Made by a program: the position numbers and the translations under genes. Of a stretch of 64,000 nt of DNA, positions 62,773 through 64,000 are shown piece after piece (the stretch's first letter is position 1; the number at the start of each line of letters is the position of its first letter). The notes beneath the pieces are model-generated. The model made no database searches, had not been told where the DNA came from, and saw only the letters and a program-made list of their open reading frames with translations. Source of the stretch: Acidobacteriota bacterium (GTDB lineage: Bacteria; Acidobacteriota; Blastocatellia; Chloracidobacteriales; JADJPF01); assembly GCA_016213785.1 (NCBI GenBank), contig JACQZQ010000008.1:62001-126000 (forward strand), given 5' to 3'.

Positions 62773-63654
62773 TTACTTAATTGTACTACTATCAACTATT
62801 TTACCAGAGTCGCTAATTACTTGAAATGCAACACCTTTATCATCAATTTCAACTAGCATAAAATGCCAGCCCACATAACTAGCTGCACGAATAGGGCTTT
62901 TAAGGTCTATATCATAAAGCGGTGCTCCACCTCCGCCAGTAACAAAATGCTGTATGCCATTTTGTAGAAAAGTTCTCTCATAAATATGGTCATGCCCAGC
63001 AAATGCAATGTTTACTTTGTATTTTACTAGTAAGGGTTCTAGGACTTTTCTTAAGGCTAAGGCTGAGCCATGTCGGGTTCCAGACGAATAAATTGGATAG
63101 TGGTAGAGAGCAATTTTCCAGCGAGCTTTGCTAGCTTTAAGAGAATTTTCTAGCCATGCAAGCTGTTGATTTCCAAGGTTTGTAACATCTAGCATAAAAA
63201 ATTCTACAAGCCCTTGACCTCTAGCTATTGTGTAATATTCACGGCCTCCCATATTAAATAATGGATATTTGATTTCGTCTTGTCTGCCTTCAATTACATC
63301 ATGATTACCTAGAGTAGCAAAAAACTTTACATTATCATTAAGTAATGGCGCATAGGGTTGCTCAAAGAAAGGTCTATAGTACTCTTTATTTCCTGTGCCA
63401 TAGATGTTATCACCTACGGTTAAAACAAGGTCTATAGGCTTATTTTGATGGGCAAGAATCATTTGTTTAGCAACTTTTAATTGTTCTGTACTGCCAAAAC
63501 CCCAGTCGCCAAAGACAATAAAGCGAATCTTATTTTTTACAGGAGTAGCAGTAATTAATGAAGAAGGGTTAATTAATGTACTAGCAGCAATTGCGCCTAC
63601 GGATTTTATTACTTCACGACGAGAAATTAAGCTTTGATCAGGTTTTTTGTCCAA
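62773..63654 (-). CDS. Tat-exported metallophosphoesterase (purple-acid-phosphatase-like)
   Basis: 293 residues from a TTG start that is supported by GAGGTG six bases upstream. The N-terminus has a twin-arginine signal, SRREVIKSVGAIAASTLI, so it is exported folded by the Tat system; tatBC lie at the other end of the window. The metal-binding motifs are FGDWGFG (GDxG), VGDNIYGTG, TLGNHDVIEG (GNHD), ALYHYPIYSSG and AFAGHDHIYE (GHxH), as in tartrate-resistant purple acid phosphatases. It would release phosphate from organic phosphates in the periplasm. It is downstream of a BON-domain gene on the same strand, separated by a hairpin. Confidence 0.9.
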   Translation of the reverse strand: MDKKPDQSLISRREVIKSVGAIAASTLINPSSLITATPVKNKIRFIVFGDWGFGSTEQLKVAKQMILAHQNKPIDLVLTVGDNIYGTGNKEYYRPFFEQPYAPLLNDNVKFFATLGNHDVIEGRQDEIKYPLFNMGGREYYTIARGQGLVEFFMLDVTNLGNQQLAWLENSLKASKARWKIALYHYPIYSSGTRHGSALALRKVLEPLLVKYKVNIAFAGHDHIYERTFLQNGIQHFVTGGGGAPLYDIDLKSPIRAASYVGWHFMLVEIDDKGVAFQVISDSGKIVDSSTIK

Positions 63655-63777
63655 AATAACACCTCATAAAATAAATAATATGCCTCTTTAACTTAGCCTT
63701 TTTTAGAGTTTGTTTTAGTAACAGAATTGCTTTTAGGTAGCAAGAGAAATTTTTGGAAGGTTTATAATAAGTTTAAG

Positions 63778-63808
63778 AAGGCTGTTTTGGCAAAAGTCCA
63801 AACAGCCT
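63778..63808 (-). terminator. Hairpin after the BON-domain gene
   Basis: AGGCTGTTT / AAACAGCCT, a 9-bp stem with a 12-nt loop. On the minus strand it is followed by a T-rich TCTTAAACTTATT. It lies about 28 bp past the stop of the right-end gene. Confidence 0.6.
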
Positions 63809-63836
63809 ACAAAGATAAACTACTTAACTATCTTAA

Positions 63837-64000
63837 CTATTTTGTTTTAGGAGTAGCTTCTTTTTTAGCAGCTTCTTTCTTAGGAGCAGCTTCTTTCTTA
63901 GGAGCGGCTTCTTTAGCAGCTTCTTTCTTAGCAGCAGCTTCGGTTGTAAGTTGATTGTCTACTTTTTTAACACCTTTTACGCTTTTAGAAACATTAGTAG
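63837..64000 (-). CDS. BON-domain protein, C-terminal fragment with KKEAA repeats
   Basis: This is the 3' end of a gene entering from the right, absent from the ORF track. The minus-strand frame ends at TAG (63837-63839). It reads TNVSKSVKGVKKVDNQL, the final helix/strand of a BON domain (the VxGVxxVxNxL end), then a tail of KKEAA and KKEAAP repeats ending in EATPKTK. BON domains bind membranes or lipids in periplasmic proteins such as OsmY. The N-terminus is outside the window, so signal peptide and number of BON domains are unknown. The overlapping 75-residue plus-strand ORF is a shadow of this repeat. Confidence 0.7.
   Translation of the reverse strand, partial: TNVSKSVKGVKKVDNQLTTEAAAKKEAAKEAAPKKEAAPKKEAAKKEATPKTK

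Noticed and set aside
63727-63954. 75-residue plus-strand ORF with AASFLGAASFLGAAS repeats
   Set aside because: It is the antisense reading of the KKEAA repeat in the BON-domain gene; the opposite strand gives a BON ending and a clean stop.

Overview
The window is AT-rich (about one third GC by eye) bacterial chromosome. It most resembles Acidobacteriota, though no 16S is present to confirm this. The pointers are a VWFA protein of the acidobacterial VWFA-related type, a GWxTD-domain protein, a 14-blade two-component-type propeller receptor, a split NADH dehydrogenase cluster, and an unusual density of Hanks-type Ser/Thr kinases (four in 64 kb). Such low GC is atypical for cultured members of that phylum, so the assignment is tentative.

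Layout. 1-6.4 kb: the 3' end of ribonuclease G, an Rpn/DUF4351 protein, a UbiA-type prenyltransferase (probably menaquinone synthesis), endonuclease V, a GWxTD protein, and tatC/tatB. 6.8-14.1 kb: glgA, trxA and a housekeeping run purA-trmFO-VWFA-xerC-queC. 14.1-18.8 kb (minus strand): a zinc-ribbon Ser/Thr kinase whose leader shows competing hairpins, a peptide-type ABC substrate-binding protein, a small CxxC protein and an MCE/MlaD protein. 19-22 kb: a fatty-acyl-CoA cluster (crotonase, dual-specificity phosphatase, 3-hydroxyacyl-CoA dehydrogenase, crotonase). 22-22.8 kb: a REP-associated tyrosine transposase (RAYT) with REP-like palindromes both upstream of and inside its ORF. 22.8-28 kb: an AtuA-like protein, a phosphoesterase, tRNA-Gly(CCC) with its own promoter, an SDR lacking the catalytic Tyr/Lys, a secreted esterase and an epimerase/reductase. 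28.2-33.7 kb: a KdpD/KdpE-like two-component pair, a WD40 protein and a membrane Ser/Thr kinase with a long activation-loop insertion. 34-40.9 kb: nuoABCDEFG, with nuoH-N absent. 41-49.3 kb: a signalling block made of a propeller-receptor/Ser-Thr-kinase chimera, a phytochrome-type histidine kinase with a single-domain receiver, and a REC-PAS-HK-REC hybrid. 49.5-55.6 kb: alpha-keto-acid dehydrogenase E1alpha, E1beta and E2, a LipB-NUDIX fusion and a dicarboxylate symporter. 55.7-59.8 kb: a 1369-residue Ser/Thr kinase-GGDEF-AAA-TPR protein. 60-64 kb: a diheme cytochrome c, a DUF3703 protein, a secreted protein of unknown function, a Tat-exported phosphatase and the 3' end of a BON-domain protein.

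How the genes work together. E1/E2 need lipoate, which LipB supplies in the same operon, and feed NADH to the nuo complex. The MqnP-like prenyltransferase would supply its quinone. TatBC would export the Tat-signal phosphatase at the right end. The most unusual content is signalling: a sensor normally wired to a histidine kinase is wired to a Ser/Thr kinase, and a PknK-type kinase/ATPase/TPR regulator carries a diguanylate-cyclase-type domain. No CRISPR array, phage, restriction system or recognisable toxin-antitoxin pair was seen.
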